Under the pieces are notes generated by a model, which saw only the letters and a program-made list of their open reading frames with translations, was not told the origin of the DNA and did no database searches. Both the position numbers and the translations under genes were made by a program. 64,000 nucleotides of DNA. It comes from Candidatus Thioglobus sp. NP1. Its GTDB lineage: Bacteria; Pseudomonadota; Gammaproteobacteria; PS1; Pseudothioglobaceae. The DNA is taken from contig NZ_CP023860.1 of NCBI RefSeq assembly GCF_003326015.1, positions 310,001 through 374,000 on the forward strand, given 5' to 3'. This document shows positions 50,961 through 59,266 of this stretch, piece after piece (the first letter of the stretch is position 1; every line of letters begins with the position of its first letter).

Positions 50961-51899
50961 ATGAAAACATTTAATTTAAATAAAATAATACTATTAATTA
51001 GCTTATTTTTAATATCAGCTGTTTTCTCAACAGCAGCTGAAGCAAGCTGTAGGTATACAGATGCTGGATTGCTCGACGTTGTATCAGGTAATACTGATGC
51101 GCCAGTTTATGAAACTTCTCGAAGTGCGCGAGGTGACCAGTGTTCAGATACGCCAGATGAATACGAGATAACGTTTTATAAGTTAGGACTTTGTACTGCT
51201 TCAACTGCTGCAAATGATTTGAGTTCATGTCAGTATATTGTTGATAATGCCGCTGGTGTAAAACATGTTATTGTTGCAGGAACTTCTGGTGCAATGGCCA
51301 TTCCTGAGTTTGCAATTGACCCTGGGACATATCCATACATGGTTGTAGTTTTAAGTAATAAGCTTGGTATCAAGCACTCGTTTACAGCTAGCAATAGTGT
51401 TACTGGTGTAAGTTCTAGTGCTGGAACGACCTGTTGGACCTCTGTTGCAGGCCCTAGCTCCTATACAAACGAACAATTTACTTCGCCTCATGGTGCTACC
51501 ACTGCTGATGGTGCGCAATTAATATCATGTGGAGCTCTGGCTGATTCAGCACCTGCTTTCTCTTATGAGGTTATCAATAAGTTAACAGGAGAAGAGTGCT
51601 CTGATAGTTGGGTGGCTAATGGAGATTATGCTAGTTTTGGAACTGTTGGTAATGGTTCAGCAGAAGTTTCTCTACTTAAATCAACAGATGTTTTTGCAAC
51701 AGCTTGTACAGATGCTGCAAAAATTCTTTGGACTACAACGCTGACAACGCCTTATGTGGTGACAACAGAATCAACTTGGCAACTGAATATGAGAACAACT
51801 GATTCAGTATCAATTGATTTTGATGGTGATGAAAACAATAATAATATTATTAAAATGGGTGCTGACCCAGTTCAGTTGTATCTAACTGTTACTGATTAA
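50961..51899 (+). CDS. Secreted protein coupled to the inverse-autotransporter barrel
   Basis: 312 aa. Starts one base after the barrel gene's stop (TAATATG). Signal peptide (IILLISLFLISAVFSTAAEA, mature from SCRYTD). Several cysteines (about C29, C56, C73, C84) suggest disulfides. Beta-rich, Ser/Thr/Ala-rich composition; no named family recognised. The tight coupling suggests it works with the barrel, either as a separately exported surface partner or by chance of a gene split; neither is shown. Confidence 0.7.
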   Translation: MKTFNLNKIILLISLFLISAVFSTAAEASCRYTDAGLLDVVSGNTDAPVYETSRSARGDQCSDTPDEYEITFYKLGLCTASTAANDLSSCQYIVDNAAGVKHVIVAGTSGAMAIPEFAIDPGTYPYMVVVLSNKLGIKHSFTASNSVTGVSSSAGTTCWTSVAGPSSYTNEQFTSPHGATTADGAQLISCGALADSAPAFSYEVINKLTGEECSDSWVANGDYASFGTVGNGSAEVSLLKSTDVFATACTDAAKILWTTTLTTPYVVTTESTWQLNMRTTDSVSIDFDGDENNNNIIKMGADPVQLYLTVTD

Positions 51900-51924
51900 T
51901 CATTTAGTGGTTGTTCAAGATAAA

Positions 51925-52641
51925 TTAAGATAGTCTTGATCGACCACCATCAACACCAATAATCTGTCCTGTAACCCACGAACTCTCTTCGCTCAGAAGG
52001 AATTTTGCAATCGAGGCAGAGTCTTTTCCCTCACCAACTCTCTTAAGCGGATGTGCTTTAGCAAGTGCCTCAGCAACAATTGGATTTTTGAGCATTGGCT
52101 GAGCAATCTTAGAATTTGTAAGGCTTGGTGCAATACAGTTAACTCTGATGTTAGGTGCAAATTCAGCAGCAAGTGTAACCGTTAACCCTTCAATTGCTGC
52201 CTTGGCAGTAGCAATAATAGTGTGGTTGGTAAAACCTTTCTGGGCGGCAACTGATGAGAATAAGACAATTGATCCACTGTTCTTTTTAAGGTCTTCTTGA
52301 AAACCCTTAATTACTTCAATAGCAGAGTATAGATTCAATTTCATGCAAGCGTGCATGTCACCTTCAGAGACTCTTTTAATTGGTTTTAGGTCTATTGAGC
52401 CAACACAGTAAGCAACACCCTTAATATTAAAGTCAGTGGTATCCACTTTAATTTTTTCAATAAAGTTTTCCTCTAAGACATCTGCAATAGAGTAGCTGCA
52501 ATCTAGCTCATTTGCAATCACTTTGACTTCGTCTTCATTTCTGGCAACGAGATGAACCCCATGGTTTGATTCATGAAGCTGCTTTGCAAGACTAGACCCA
52601 ATTGCACCTGTGGCACCAAAAACTAAATATTTATCTGACAT
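51925..52641 (-). CDS. Short-chain dehydrogenase/reductase with atypical active site
   Basis: 238 aa. Rossmann dinucleotide site FGATGAIGSSLAKQL, catalytic-type Ser in VLFSSVAAQKG. The usual Tyr-x-x-x-Lys reads I-A-T-A-K within NHTIIATAKAAIEGL, so the catalytic Tyr is replaced. IAPSLTNSKI and GQIIGVDGGRSRL at the end are normal for the family. May be a true reductase of a subgroup lacking this Tyr, or a non-enzymatic binder. Substrate unknown. Confidence 0.87.
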   Translation of the reverse strand: MSDKYLVFGATGAIGSSLAKQLHESNHGVHLVARNEDEVKVIANELDCSYSIADVLEENFIEKIKVDTTDFNIKGVAYCVGSIDLKPIKRVSEGDMHACMKLNLYSAIEVIKGFQEDLKKNSGSIVLFSSVAAQKGFTNHTIIATAKAAIEGLTVTLAAEFAPNIRVNCIAPSLTNSKIAQPMLKNPIVAEALAKAHPLKRVGEGKDSASIAKFLLSEESSWVTGQIIGVDGGRSRLS

Positions 52642-52767
52642 ATGATTTTTTAAATTGATGAAAAATTGAATTAACTATTTTACAACTAATAAATATTAAA
52701 GATATTATTTAGTTATCTAATTTGTTTATACTTTATTTATTATTTAAATAAATTTATTAATTACCTG

Positions 52768-53337
52768 ATGAAAAAATTACTAACGATTGCACTCCTATCG
52801 ATTGGACTATTGTCTCCAGTTCAGGCTGATTCAGAAGTTGCTGATAGAGCCATTAGATGTTCAGCTTTAATATATATTGAACTTACTAGGCCTGAGATGG
52901 CAGGGCTTACTGCTGGTGAGGCTCTAATGAATAGAATCTATGCGTACCACTTAATTGATGGTACTGACATGGAAATCACTAATGGTCAAATTACGGCGGC
53001 ACAAACAGAAGCGATAACGACCTTAACGCAAGAATATATTCAAGGTGTCAATCTTGCAGAAGAATACCGACATTGTATTTTCTGGATGACGGATATTGCA
53101 AAATATATAAATATAAGTGAATACGTTTCTGAAGACAATAAAAATAAAGAAGTACAGGCTGAAGAGATGGCATTGTTTTTATCAGCGCCAAAGGAATCCT
53201 CTGTTACAATCTTTAAAAATCCTATAAAAACTTGGGAGCAGCAAGTTGATTTAGGTTTTGCTGCATGGGCATCACAGGAATTAAAGGTGCCCTATAAAGA
53301 GGCAATTCTAGTTAAGGTTAGCGAAAAGTTTGAGTAG
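52768..53337 (+). CDS. Secreted hypothetical protein
   Basis: 189 aa with a signal peptide (MKKLLTIALLSIGLLSPVQA, mature from DSEVA). Mostly helical; two cysteines (about C31 and C103). No recognised domain. 16 bp upstream of the ureohydrolase gene, in the same direction, so probably co-transcribed with it. Absent ribosome-binding site (AATTACCTGATG). Confidence 0.7.
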   Translation: MKKLLTIALLSIGLLSPVQADSEVADRAIRCSALIYIELTRPEMAGLTAGEALMNRIYAYHLIDGTDMEITNGQITAAQTEAITTLTQEYIQGVNLAEEYRHCIFWMTDIAKYINISEYVSEDNKNKEVQAEEMALFLSAPKESSVTIFKNPIKTWEQQVDLGFAAWASQELKVPYKEAILVKVSEKFE

Positions 53338-53353
53338 TAAAGGGATTTAAATT

Positions 53354-54352
53354 ATGGATAAGAAAACCAGAGACAATGCAGCGATGATGAATGGCCTCTA
53401 TTGGTGGGGCGTGCCAACGCTTTTTCGTTGTCCTCATAATCCTGAGACTGAGGGCTGCGATATTGCTCTTGTTGGTGTCCCTCATAGTACTGGAAATGGA
53501 ACCACGCAGCGTGACCAACATCTCGGTCCAAGGGCTGTTCGAAATATTTCAGCGCAGGGTCGACGTGGCCACCTTAAGTTTGGTATTTCGCCTTGGGAGA
53601 TGTGTGAGATCAGAGATTTTGGGGACGTTCCTTTGCCTGAAGCTAATAATAACGAGCAGTGTATCGAGCGCATAACTGATTTTTATGAAATTATTGCTGA
53701 GTCTGGTGTTCGACCAATTTCAATTGGTGGTGACCACTCCATTACCGGTGGAATTTTGCAAGCGATAGCAGGTCCTAAGTCAAAACTAACCGGTGGTGAA
53801 AAAGCAGTGCTTGTTCACTTTGATGCGCATACCGATGCCTTCCATCAACTTGATCATTTCCTGGGTGCTGTAAAGTCTGCCGCTCACTGGGCAAGCTATC
53901 TTGTTAGGGACGGTTTTGTTGATGCATCAAAAAGTATTCAGGTTGGAATTAGGGGTAATACGAGAACCCTAGACTGGCTTAATTCAAGCTATGAGCTAGG
54001 CTATGAGATTATTACCAAAGATCAGTATGACGAGTACGGTGTTGAAAAATGTATTGAGATGATTCAGGAGCGAGTTGGCGACTCCCCAATCTATGTGACC
54101 TTTGATTTGGATTGTCTAGATGTTACTGTGGCACCTGGAGTGTCAAATCTTGAGCCAGCAATTGAGGGCTTTAAAATGCCAGATGTGCTGCAAATGTTAC
54201 AAGGCCTTCGGGGTAAGAATGTAATTGGTGGTGATGTGGTTTGCCTCATGCCAACGGTTGACGCGCCTAACCAAATAACCGCTCATGTTGCCAATGCTAT
54301 TATGTTTGAAATGGTCTGTCTAATTGCAGATAATATAGGCACCAAGCCTTAA
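53354..54352 (+). CDS. Agmatinase-family ureohydrolase
   Basis: 332 aa. Binuclear Mn (or Ni) hydrolase that releases urea from a guanidino compound. Metal motifs: SIGGDHSITGG, VHFDAHTDAF, and TFDLDCLDVTVAPGVSNLEP. In typical agmatinases the last motif reads D-P-A-x-A-P-G-x-G-x-P-E-P; here it is V-T-V-A-P-G-V-S-N-L-E-P, so the substrate may not be agmatine (guanidinobutyrate, guanidinopropionate and guanidine are alternatives). AAGGG ribosome-binding site. Note that another guanidino-compound enzyme (38128) is in the window, but in a distinct operon. Confidence 0.85.
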   Translation: MDKKTRDNAAMMNGLYWWGVPTLFRCPHNPETEGCDIALVGVPHSTGNGTTQRDQHLGPRAVRNISAQGRRGHLKFGISPWEMCEIRDFGDVPLPEANNNEQCIERITDFYEIIAESGVRPISIGGDHSITGGILQAIAGPKSKLTGGEKAVLVHFDAHTDAFHQLDHFLGAVKSAAHWASYLVRDGFVDASKSIQVGIRGNTRTLDWLNSSYELGYEIITKDQYDEYGVEKCIEMIQERVGDSPIYVTFDLDCLDVTVAPGVSNLEPAIEGFKMPDVLQMLQGLRGKNVIGGDVVCLMPTVDAPNQITAHVANAIMFEMVCLIADNIGTKP

Positions 54353-54363
54353 ACTATTAGATT

Positions 54364-54750
54364 TTAGTTCTTGTAATTTTTGAGGTGAATGTCGAGAGCT
54401 TTGGTAGAGATCAGTGTCTCGAGCAATGCAAAAAATAAAGATGCTGAAAGCATTAATAGTCCAAAACCAAAAACATAATTTGCAAGTGTGTCATAATTTA
54501 CGTAGATACAAATAATCGTCAGTAAGTTAAAAATAAAACTGACAATTCCAAAGACTTGCATCCGTTTAATATAGTTAACGCGCTTTTGAAGAATATTAAG
54601 CTGTTCCTCTGTGTGCTTAGTCTTGGATTCTTCACTACCCTCAGTTGTCATAGCTCTAATAAGGACACTTAGAGAGTGAAGACGATTTGTATAGGCAACA
54701 AATAGTAAAGAGATTGCAGGGAAAAGTAGAGCGGGTGTGGTCATATCCAT
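54364..54750 (-). CDS. Membrane protein, DUF2721 family
   Basis: 128 aa; helices at about 6-24, 66-88 and 93-116. The pattern ALLFPAISLLFVAYTNRLHS and the charged loop NILQKRVNYIKRMQ followed by two helices match DUF2721. Function unknown. Convergent with the ureohydrolase gene (12-bp gap). Confidence 0.85.
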   Translation of the reverse strand: MDMTTPALLFPAISLLFVAYTNRLHSLSVLIRAMTTEGSEESKTKHTEEQLNILQKRVNYIKRMQVFGIVSFIFNLLTIICIYVNYDTLANYVFGFGLLMLSASLFFALLETLISTKALDIHLKNYKN

Positions 54751-54784
54751 AGTGCTCTATTTTAATTAGAAATTTATCTCTGTT

Positions 54785-57118
54785 TTAAGGCTTTGCGGAT
54801 TTTATAACACTTATTAGCTGATCAATGTCCTGTTCATCATTGAAAATATGAGGGGACATTCGAATACCATGACTCCTTAAGTCAACACTTATATTATTTT
54901 CCTTAAGATGGCCAAGCATTGTTTGTTGATTTTTACCAAAATCTAATATCATAGTGCCACCTCTAATTGCCTCATCTCTTGGGGAAACAAATTCAACATC
55001 CAGTTCATTCGCAGTCATTGAAATTAAAGCTTGGTTATGCTTTCTGATATTTTTAATACCAATCTTTGTAAAATAATTAATACTATTTGTGGCAATAATG
55101 AATGGTGCAACTACTGGGGTGCCTCCCCAGAACTTAAGAGCAGTATCATGGTAACGAAAATTATGTATATCAAATTCAAAGGGATTTTCATGGCTAAACC
55201 AGCCAACATCTTTTGGATTACACGACGACAAGCGCTTTGAATTGACCCATAAATAAGCAGCTCCTGGGCCACCGCATAACCATTTAACACTTGAGCCAAG
55301 CATAAAGTCTGGTTTTAAAGCTTTTAAATCTATTGGCACAATTCCTGCCGATTGAGCAATATCAAGAATTGAAATAATATCTCTCGACCTTGCCATTGCA
55401 AGAATATCTTTGATTGGCGACAGTTGACCAGTATTAGAGTAGGCATGACTGACAAATACTAAATCTATGTCAGGGGTCATATATTGATTCCATATATTTG
55501 AATCAGTTATGTCTTGATTGGCAGGTATATATCTAATTTCACAATCATCAGGCAATGATTTCTTTAAAGCAAAACCCATTCCAGGAAAATCAATTTCACT
55601 AACTAAGACAATACTTTTCTTCTTTTGAATTTGCACCAAAGACATTAGGATTTTAGTGAGTCCACTGGATAAGTTAACTTGAGGACAGAATTCAGCTTGT
55701 TTACCATTAAAGATTTTAGCTAAAGAGGATGTAAAATCATTAATGGTTTTAAGCCACTGGTCCCATGGCTCACCATTAGAATTTTTCCAAGGCTCATAAA
55801 ATCTTTCAGTAAAATCATTTTCAGAAGTCTTCAAGGGCCTGCCTACGGAATGATTGAGCAGATAATTTGAAGGTGTTAGGATAAAGTCATCCTTAAAGTT
55901 ATTTTTCTGTAATTTAGTAGTCTTCTTCAAGCGTTTTTTTAGAAGCTTAATATCATTAAAGCGCGTTCTTATATCATCACGATTTGCTGCAGCTCTTCGA
56001 TCCCTAAGTTTTTCAAGCGAATCAAGTAACACACTTAGAGGAGGTCCACTCGCTGTAATATTATCAAGTTGAGACTCTTTTAGGTCTGTTGATGGCTTTG
56101 CAATATATTTTTCAACCAATTGATTATGATGCTGGGTTGCTGCCTCACCATGAAGCTGACAAATTTCAAGAAATAAGGTGAGATTTTCTTTATACCAGCT
56201 CTTAGTAGATATTGAAGAATCTAAAAATTCATCCATAATGCTTGTTCTTCTCATGCAATCTCTTAAGATGCTTTGATCTTCTGGGACCATATATAGAAAT
56301 TTATCAACAAGCATTTGAGAATAAGCTGGCTCATTGGCAAAGCATAGACCAAGTAAGATATCAATTACATTTATGCCAGCAAAGTCTCCGGCATTTGCAC
56401 CACGGTAGACCTGAAATCCAACATGATATGGCTTGTAGTAAGGACGAACGCAGTAAAAAAAATCATTAACATCAAGCTCATTAAATAGTGCAGCATTGGA
56501 TTCAATAACTTCTTCTAGAGCATCTTTAACAACAACTAATAATTCTGGACACATTGGATGTGAAATTCCAAGTGGATGCATTTTAAGAAGCGCATCAGCA
56601 GCCCTTTTATAGGCCAGAATTGCTTTAGTATTGTAATCAAGAAAAAGTTTTTCAGCAGGTAGACTGGTGAAACTCTTGTAGACACCATCAACTGCCTTAT
56701 TGTGAGTTGAAAGATGAGCGGTAGCAAAACGAGGGGTAACACCAATTGATGCACCAATATTCATAGCAAGACCAGACGCCTCTTTTAATGGAGAAGTCGA
56801 CTGTTTTGAGGGGTCGGTTATTTCATGTCTTCTGCAAGCTGCCATGTAAAGACCTACATTACCTAATAAATCAAATGCATTATCAAACCCTTCATCGGTA
56901 TTACCTTCAGATAAGAGTGTTTTAATTATTTCCCTACCTTCATTCTCCAGTGCAATTTTTAGATCATTACCAATAGATTCAACATTAGTCCTCTCTGTTT
57001 GATTGGAGTAAAGAACTTCAAGTTCAGTATTTAATTCTACAAAACGATTTCTGATCCAATGATCAAAGGTACGGGAGTTAGGAGTCAACTGTCTATTTAA
57101 GTAATATAAAAAAAGCAA
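54785..57118 (-). CDS. Fusion: PrnB/IDO-like N-terminal domain plus kynureninase-like PLP enzyme
   Basis: 777 aa. C-terminal half (about 410-777) is a class V aminotransferase-fold enzyme: VFVSHAYSNTG, ISILDIAQSAGIVPIDL and the PLP-lysine loop LGSSVKWLCGGPGAAYLWV (Lys near 612), then FWGGTPVVAPF. That loop and the WGGTP end resemble kynureninase. The N-terminal half (about 1-400), with FYCVRPYYKPYHVGFQ, YRGANAGDFAGINVIDILLG and LHGEAATQHHNQL, looks like the PrnB/DUF1864 branch of the indoleamine dioxygenase superfamily. If right, one protein would oxidise an indole and then cleave a kynurenine-like product. Start is TTG at 57118 with no ribosome-binding site, so the N-terminus is uncertain. 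Confidence 0.75.
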   Translation of the reverse strand: MLFLYYLNRQLTPNSRTFDHWIRNRFVELNTELEVLYSNQTERTNVESIGNDLKIALENEGREIIKTLLSEGNTDEGFDNAFDLLGNVGLYMAACRRHEITDPSKQSTSPLKEASGLAMNIGASIGVTPRFATAHLSTHNKAVDGVYKSFTSLPAEKLFLDYNTKAILAYKRAADALLKMHPLGISHPMCPELLVVVKDALEEVIESNAALFNELDVNDFFYCVRPYYKPYHVGFQVYRGANAGDFAGINVIDILLGLCFANEPAYSQMLVDKFLYMVPEDQSILRDCMRRTSIMDEFLDSSISTKSWYKENLTLFLEICQLHGEAATQHHNQLVEKYIAKPSTDLKESQLDNITASGPPLSVLLDSLEKLRDRRAAANRDDIRTRFNDIKLLKKRLKKTTKLQKNNFKDDFILTPSNYLLNHSVGRPLKTSENDFTERFYEPWKNSNGEPWDQWLKTINDFTSSLAKIFNGKQAEFCPQVNLSSGLTKILMSLVQIQKKKSIVLVSEIDFPGMGFALKKSLPDDCEIRYIPANQDITDSNIWNQYMTPDIDLVFVSHAYSNTGQLSPIKDILAMARSRDIISILDIAQSAGIVPIDLKALKPDFMLGSSVKWLCGGPGAAYLWVNSKRLSSCNPKDVGWFSHENPFEFDIHNFRYHDTALKFWGGTPVVAPFIIATNSINYFTKIGIKNIRKHNQALISMTANELDVEFVSPRDEAIRGGTMILDFGKNQQTMLGHLKENNISVDLRSHGIRMSPHIFNDEQDIDQLISVIKSAKP

Positions 57119-57197
57119 TAATATCAGTATTTATCCAGTTTAAATCAACAAAATTACCACTTATTATTAGAAAAATTAGTGAATATAACTAAAAAAA

Positions 57198-57221
57198 GGT
57201 ATATTATTATATAAAAATACC
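57198..57221. promoter_or_regulatory. Palindromic site between the Lrp-type regulator and the fusion gene
   Basis: GGTAT (57198-57202) and ATACC (57217-57221) form an inverted repeat around an AT-rich centre containing a -10-like TATATAA. Its position between divergent genes fits a regulator site. Weak by itself. Confidence 0.35.
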
Positions 57222-57240
57222 ACAATTTTACATTTTAATA

Positions 57241-57717
57241 ATGAATATTAATATTGACAGTAAGGATTTAAAAATATTATCAATACTACAAAGTAAGGGG
57301 AGGATAGCTATTTCTGAGTTAGCAACTCGATTAAATATGTCAGATACACCCTGCTTAAGAAGAGTTAAAAAACTTGAAAAAGCTGGAGTTATCTCAGGAT
57401 ATTCTGCGCAAATAAACCCTGAAGCACTTGGACTAAATGCAATGGTTTATGTTTTTATAAGGCTAACTGAAAATTCAAATACGAGTGCAGATCAATTTGA
57501 AAATGCCATGAAAAAATTACCTCAAGTATTGGAGTGCTCTGTTATTACAGGTTCTCATGATTATCTTCTAAAAATTATTGCTAATAACTTACTTGATTAT
57601 GAAAGTTTCGTTAAAAAATCTCTTGGTAGTTTGACTTGTATTGCCAGTATTGAGTCCACGGTTGTTTTAAAACAAAACTTTTCTAGAGCAGAGTTACCAA
57701 TGGAAGCTCAGGGGTAG
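57241..57717 (+). CDS. Lrp/AsnC-family transcriptional regulator
   Basis: 158 aa, full length. N-terminal winged helix (ISELATRLNMSDTPCLRRVK and KLEKAGVISGYSAQINPEAL), C-terminal RAM domain (VYVFIRLTENSNTSADQFEN, CSVITGSHDYLLKIIANNLL). Such proteins sense amino acids. It is divergent from the kynureninase-like fusion, and in Pseudomonas the Lrp-type KynR controls kynurenine genes, so local control of the fusion gene, perhaps in response to tryptophan or kynurenine, is a reasonable inference. Confidence 0.93.
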   Translation: MNINIDSKDLKILSILQSKGRIAISELATRLNMSDTPCLRRVKKLEKAGVISGYSAQINPEALGLNAMVYVFIRLTENSNTSADQFENAMKKLPQVLECSVITGSHDYLLKIIANNLLDYESFVKKSLGSLTCIASIESTVVLKQNFSRAELPMEAQG

Positions 57718-57725
57718 TCAATATA

Positions 57726-58436
57726 TTAACTTTGTGCTGGAATTAAGCCGCAGCTATTATTAGCAGGGACAGCAACTTTAATTTTTTTCGGCATATCAAG
57801 TTTTAAATTATTTACATTTTTAATAAATGTTTGTTCGTCAAATTCTTCCCTTATCATTGAGTTAAATTTCTTCTCTTCACCAATGGTGCTTGCTGATAGA
57901 CCATTGTAATCATGAGCAGGATATACTTCAGTTGAGTCTGGTAATGCAAACAGCTTGTGAATTGATTTATAAAGTGCTGTCGCTGAACCACCTTGAAAAT
58001 CACAGCGCCCAGTAGTTCTAATGAATAAAGCATCACCAGTAAAAACTTTATTTTCAATATGATAAGACATACAACCTGAGGTATGACCAGGCGTTTCTAT
58101 TGTATTAATTTCATAATCACCTAGAGTAAGTATATGGCCTTCACTCGCCATAATATCTGAGCAATCTTGTGCATCAGTATTCTCTATGCTCATGACAATT
58201 TTTGCTTCTGGAAAATAGTTTTTAAGGCTTAACGCACTTGTTATATGATCGGCATGAATGTGAGTCTCAATAATAAATTTTAAATCGAGATTTAATTCTT
58301 TAAGTAAAGTCGTATCTCGCTCAATCATAATATCGACAGCATCAATTATTGCAGCCTCTCTTGAATTACTATCAGCTAAAAGGTAAGTATATGTGCAACT
58401 TTCTTTTTCAAATAGTTGTTTGAAGATTAAACTCAT
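57726..58436 (-). CDS. Persulfide dioxygenase, ETHE1-like (MBL fold)
   Basis: 236 aa. Oxidises glutathione persulfide to sulfite with O2. Iron-binding and MBL signature: HIHADHIT (H59, H61, D63, H64), GHTSG with H118, GDALFIRTTGRCDFQGG with D135 and the ETHE1-type Cys-Asp, and YPAHDYNG. The FQGGSATALYKSIHKLF stretch is characteristic of ETHE1-type rather than glyoxalase II. Fits sulfur oxidation metabolism. Convergent with the Lrp-type gene, 8-bp gap; no rhodanese domain attached. Confidence 0.92.
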   Translation of the reverse strand: MSLIFKQLFEKESCTYTYLLADSNSREAAIIDAVDIMIERDTTLLKELNLDLKFIIETHIHADHITSALSLKNYFPEAKIVMSIENTDAQDCSDIMASEGHILTLGDYEINTIETPGHTSGCMSYHIENKVFTGDALFIRTTGRCDFQGGSATALYKSIHKLFALPDSTEVYPAHDYNGLSASTIGEEKKFNSMIREEFDEQTFIKNVNNLKLDMPKKIKVAVPANNSCGLIPAQS

Positions 58437-58486
58437 CTTATCAGTCCCAATATATTAGAAATAGATTGTTAAATAAATATTAACAT

Positions 58487-59266
58487 TCAACCCATAAATT
58501 CAAGGTACATTTTTTCGGTGTGAATATAGTAATCATACAACTTTAGATCTGATGCTGCAAGACTATCTAAAACAATAACAACATTTTGGTGGTTTTGAAG
58601 AACACTACCAGGACAGAAAGATGATATCGGCCCCTCAATTAAATCTGCAACTGACTTACTTTTATGTTTACCCAGACCAATTAGAAGGATACTTTCAGCA
58701 TCCATAATTGTTCCAATACCCATAGTCACTGCAATGGACGGTTGCAGCTCATTATCATTAAAGAATCGAGCATTATTTTTAATTGTATTTTCAGTAAGTG
58801 TCTTTACTCTGGTCCTTGAACGAAGGCTAGAAGTAGGTTCATTAAATCCAATATGACCATTGGCCCCTATGCCTAATACTTGAAGGTCTATCCCACCAGT
58901 TGATTTAATCTTTGACTCATAATTTGCACAACATAACTCATAATCCTCATTAAAACATTCAGGAATGTATGTATTTTTCTTATCAATATCAATGTGATTA
59001 AATAACTTATGGTTCATATAATGACGATAGCTTTGACTATGCCCAGGTTTTAAACCAATATATTCATCTAAATTAAAAGTAGTAACTTTTTTAAAGCTTA
59101 AGCCATTAGACGCATGCTTTTTAATTAACTCCTCGTATGTTAAAAGAACAGAGCTACCAGTTGCTAGACCAAGAACTAAATTTTCTTTTTGAGCAATAAA
59201 GTTTTCAATAAATTCTGCAGCGAAACTACTCGCCTCTTTTTCATTTGGAAGAATAACGACTCTCAT
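58487..59266 (-). CDS. nagB: Glucosamine-6-phosphate deaminase
   Basis: 259 aa from the ATG at 59266, which overlaps the nagA stop (ATGA). A longer frame start at 59302 would run inside nagA and is rejected. Converts glucosamine-6-P to fructose-6-P and ammonia. MRVVILPNEKEASSFAAEFI, VLGLATGSSVLLTYEELIKK, FNLDEYIGL, VLGIGANGHIGFNEP with the catalytic acids and TRVKTLTE are typical. Length matches the hexameric E. coli enzyme (266). The last gene of the nagR-nagA-nagB run. Confidence 0.95.
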   Translation of the reverse strand: MRVVILPNEKEASSFAAEFIENFIAQKENLVLGLATGSSVLLTYEELIKKHASNGLSFKKVTTFNLDEYIGLKPGHSQSYRHYMNHKLFNHIDIDKKNTYIPECFNEDYELCCANYESKIKSTGGIDLQVLGIGANGHIGFNEPTSSLRSRTRVKTLTENTIKNNARFFNDNELQPSIAVTMGIGTIMDAESILLIGLGKHKSKSVADLIEGPISSFCPGSVLQNHQNVVIVLDSLAASDLKLYDYYIHTEKMYLEFMG

